Positions 33,331 to 34,197 of a stretch of 34,197 bases of DNA are shown piece by piece. The stretch comes from Candidatus Methylomirabilis oxygeniifera (lineage in GTDB: Bacteria; Methylomirabilota; Methylomirabilia; Methylomirabilales; Methylomirabilaceae), in assembly GCA_016190255.1 (NCBI GenBank), contig JACPQX010000134.1, positions 1-34,197 of the forward strand. Direction: 5' to 3'. Each line of letters opens with the position of its first letter. Positions within the stretch are counted from its first letter, which is position 1. Under the pieces are notes generated by a model. It was not told the DNA's origin. It was given only the letters and a program-made list of their open reading frames with translations, and made no database searches. A program made the position numbers and the translations under genes.

Positions 33331-33933
33331 ATGCGCAGAAGGGTGGTGATCATCGACGACAGCCTCGATTCGCGAGCTACGCTCAGAAAGGCGCTAGTAA
33401 AGCTCGGCTTCGACGTGATCGGAGAGGGGGCGAGGGGCTCCGAAGCGATTCGGCGCGCACAAGAGTTGGAGCCCGACGCGCTCTTCCTCGCGGTGGGTCT
33501 CCCGGATATGGACGGGCTGAGCGCAGCCGCCCAGATCCTGGAGGCCCATCCCCTCCCTATCATCATCCTGAGCGGCCAACTCAGCCCGGAGCTGGTCCAG
33601 CGCGCAAAGGAGGCCGGGGTCATGGCCTACATGGTGAAACCGCTTCGAGAAGAAGAACTGCTACCGGCGATTGAATTGGCGGTTTCCCGATTCGAGGAGT
33701 TCATGGCCCTGCGGAAAGAGAACGCGGACCTGAAGCGGACTCTTGAGGATCGGAAACTCATCGAACGCGCAAAAGGCGTCCTGATCGAACGGGACAAGAT
33801 CTCGGAACAACAGGCATTTGCGAGGATCCAAAGAGCCAGCATGAACACCCGGCGACCGATGGCTGAGATCGCCCAGGCCATACTGCTCAGCGAAGAGACC
33901 GTCGGAAGGAGCTCCGAGCGACCCCAGCGGTGA
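33331..33933 (+). CDS. ANTAR-domain RNA-binding regulator with degenerate receiver
   Basis: 200 residues. Residues 1-120 fold as a response-regulator receiver: D9/D10 of the acidic pocket and K103 in VKP are kept, but the phosphoacceptor Asp in the expected LxLDxxLP position is Ala (A54 in LFLAVGLP). A coiled segment (about 115-140) leads to the ANTAR domain (about 140-190; RKLIERAKGVLIERDKISEQQAFARIQRASMN), which binds paired hairpins and stops terminators from forming. This matches AmiR/NasR-type antiterminators. It lies 24 bases after amt and immediately before a leader containing hairpins and a terminator. Confidence 0.88.
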   Translation: MRRRVVIIDDSLDSRATLRKALVKLGFDVIGEGARGSEAIRRAQELEPDALFLAVGLPDMDGLSAAAQILEAHPLPIIILSGQLSPELVQRAKEAGVMAYMVKPLREEELLPAIELAVSRFEEFMALRKENADLKRTLEDRKLIERAKGVLIERDKISEQQAFARIQRASMNTRRPMAEIAQAILLSEETVGRSSERPQR

Positions 33934-33946
33934 ATGCCGCGGGTCG

Positions 33947-34004
33947 CATGAAGTCACGTCGCAGGCCTGACTCATGAACTGATCGGAATGCGCTGACGCA
34001 TTCC
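33947..34004 (+). promoter_or_regulatory. Two-hairpin leader, candidate ANTAR binding region
   Basis: Hairpin A: CATGA-A-GTCA (33947-33956) pairs with TGAC-TCATG (33968-33976) around an 11-base loop, one bulged A. Hairpin B: GGAATGC (33985-33991) pairs perfectly with GCATTCC (33998-34004) around the six-base loop GCTGAC, which has G at position 4 but G, not A, at position 1. They are followed 10 bases later by a terminator. The architecture is that of ANTAR-controlled leaders; loop identity is only partly conventional. Confidence 0.55.
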
Positions 34005-34014
34005 TCCACACGGC

Positions 34015-34057
34015 AAGGGCGCCGTTCCCCAAAGAAGGGGCGGCGCCTTCGTCTTTT
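34015..34057 (+). terminator. Intrinsic terminator in the nirA-like leader (likely attenuator)
   Basis: AAGGGCGCCG (34015-34024) pairs with CGGCGCCTT (34041-34049), one bulged G, with CCCC/GGGG extending the stem inward around an A-rich loop. TTCGTCTTTT follows. It is the best terminator in the window. Only 23 bases separate it from the next start codon, so that gene can be expressed only by readthrough. Confidence 0.75.
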
Positions 34058-34060
34058 CAA

Positions 34061-34076
34061 CCCTCCGTATGGGAGG
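34061..34076 (+). promoter_or_regulatory. Hairpin sequestering the ribosome binding site of the nirA-like gene
   Basis: CCCTCC (34061-34066) pairs perfectly with GGGAGG (34071-34076) around GTAT. GGGAGG is the Shine-Dalgarno sequence, four bases before the ATG at 34081. The stem would hide the ribosome binding site unless it is opened. Confidence 0.6.
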
Positions 34077-34080
34077 CGAG

Positions 34081-34197
34081 ATGAACAAGATCGAGGAGTA
34101 CAAGCGAGAGAAAGACGGCCTGGATGTCGGCAAGGAGATCGACACGTTCGCCGAGCAGGGCTGGAAGGCCATCCCTGAGAGCGACGTTGAACGGCTC
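34081..34197 (+). CDS. nirA: Ferredoxin-nitrite reductase-like protein, N-terminal fragment
   Basis: The first 39 codons of a gene cut by the window end. The visible protein (EEYKREKDGLDV, FAEQGWKAIPESD, VERL) resembles the N-terminal region of assimilatory ferredoxin-type nitrite/sulfite reductases, where an EKDGL-x-V segment is followed by a GW and an RLKW motif. None of the siroheme or [4Fe-4S] Cys motifs is in view, so the call rests on this short stretch plus context: amt, porin, ANTAR regulator and a leader with an attenuator, as in nas operons. Sulfite reductase is the main alternative. Confidence 0.6.
   Translation, partial: MNKIEEYKREKDGLDVGKEIDTFAEQGWKAIPESDVERL

Noticed and set aside
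1-34197. CRISPR arrays, tRNA or rRNA genes, transposases, integrases or phage genes
   Set aside because: No regularly spaced direct repeats with unique spacers, no cloverleaf with CCA-type end, no rRNA core sequence and no recombinase motif were seen on either strand.

Overview
The window is about 34 kb of GC-rich (roughly 60%), densely coded bacterial DNA with no rRNA, tRNA, CRISPR array or insertion sequence that I could find. The gene set indicates a Gram-negative respiring bacterium: an A-type heme-copper oxidase, a bc-type complex with a split cytochrome b, outer-membrane proteins (porin, TolC-type), a sigma-54 regulated nitrogen locus and a PerR-type peroxide locus. The combination would fit an NC10/Methylomirabilis-like or similarly deep-branching environmental lineage, but that is an impression: no methane or NO-dismutase gene is present to test it.

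Region 1 (48-12392, all minus strand) is a respiratory supercluster. In transcription order it encodes a Rieske protein, a b6-like cytochrome b, a subunit-IV-like cytochrome b, a 907-residue octaheme cytochrome c, an exported cupredoxin-like protein, oxidase subunits II and I, heme A synthase (ctaA), heme O synthase (ctaB), a 40-residue membrane peptide, a divergent subunit III, a small CxxC membrane protein and a canonical subunit III. It reads as a quinol-to-oxygen electron chain with its heme maturation genes. A near-consensus promoter with a palindrome in its spacer precedes the Rieske gene.

Region 2 (12697-18200, minus) holds a secreted subtilase whose canonical Asp and His are replaced, then a PerR-like repressor, rubrerythrin, a two-[4Fe-4S] CCG-domain protein and a DUF3501 protein. 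The last four run in the same direction and look like a peroxide/oxygen defence unit.

Region 3 (18483-22160, plus) begins with a sigma-54 promoter in front of an ammonium transporter gene. Next comes a protein with the GAF domain and Fis-type helix-turn-helix of NifA but no AAA+ domain, then a permuted papain-like (YiiX-type) hydrolase.

Region 4 (22264-29630, plus) is a heavy-metal efflux locus: a small exported Met/His/Cys protein, a TolC-like channel, a Met-rich adaptor with a FixH/YtkA-like tail, a CusA-type RND pump and a TlpA-like thioredoxin.

Region 5 (29956-34197, plus) is a second nitrogen locus. A sigma-54 promoter is followed by a 62-residue helix-turn-helix protein, a porin, a second ammonium transporter, an ANTAR protein with a degenerate receiver domain, and the start of a ferredoxin-nitrite-reductase-like gene cut by the window end. 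The 147 bases before that last gene contain two hairpins, an intrinsic terminator and a hairpin covering its ribosome binding site, and almost no room for a promoter. This suggests ANTAR-controlled antitermination plus translational control.

Several intergenic regions also carry short degenerate arrays with a strict 7-bp period and different sequence at each site. All coordinates and motifs were read by eye; family names come from recognising motifs, not from a database search.
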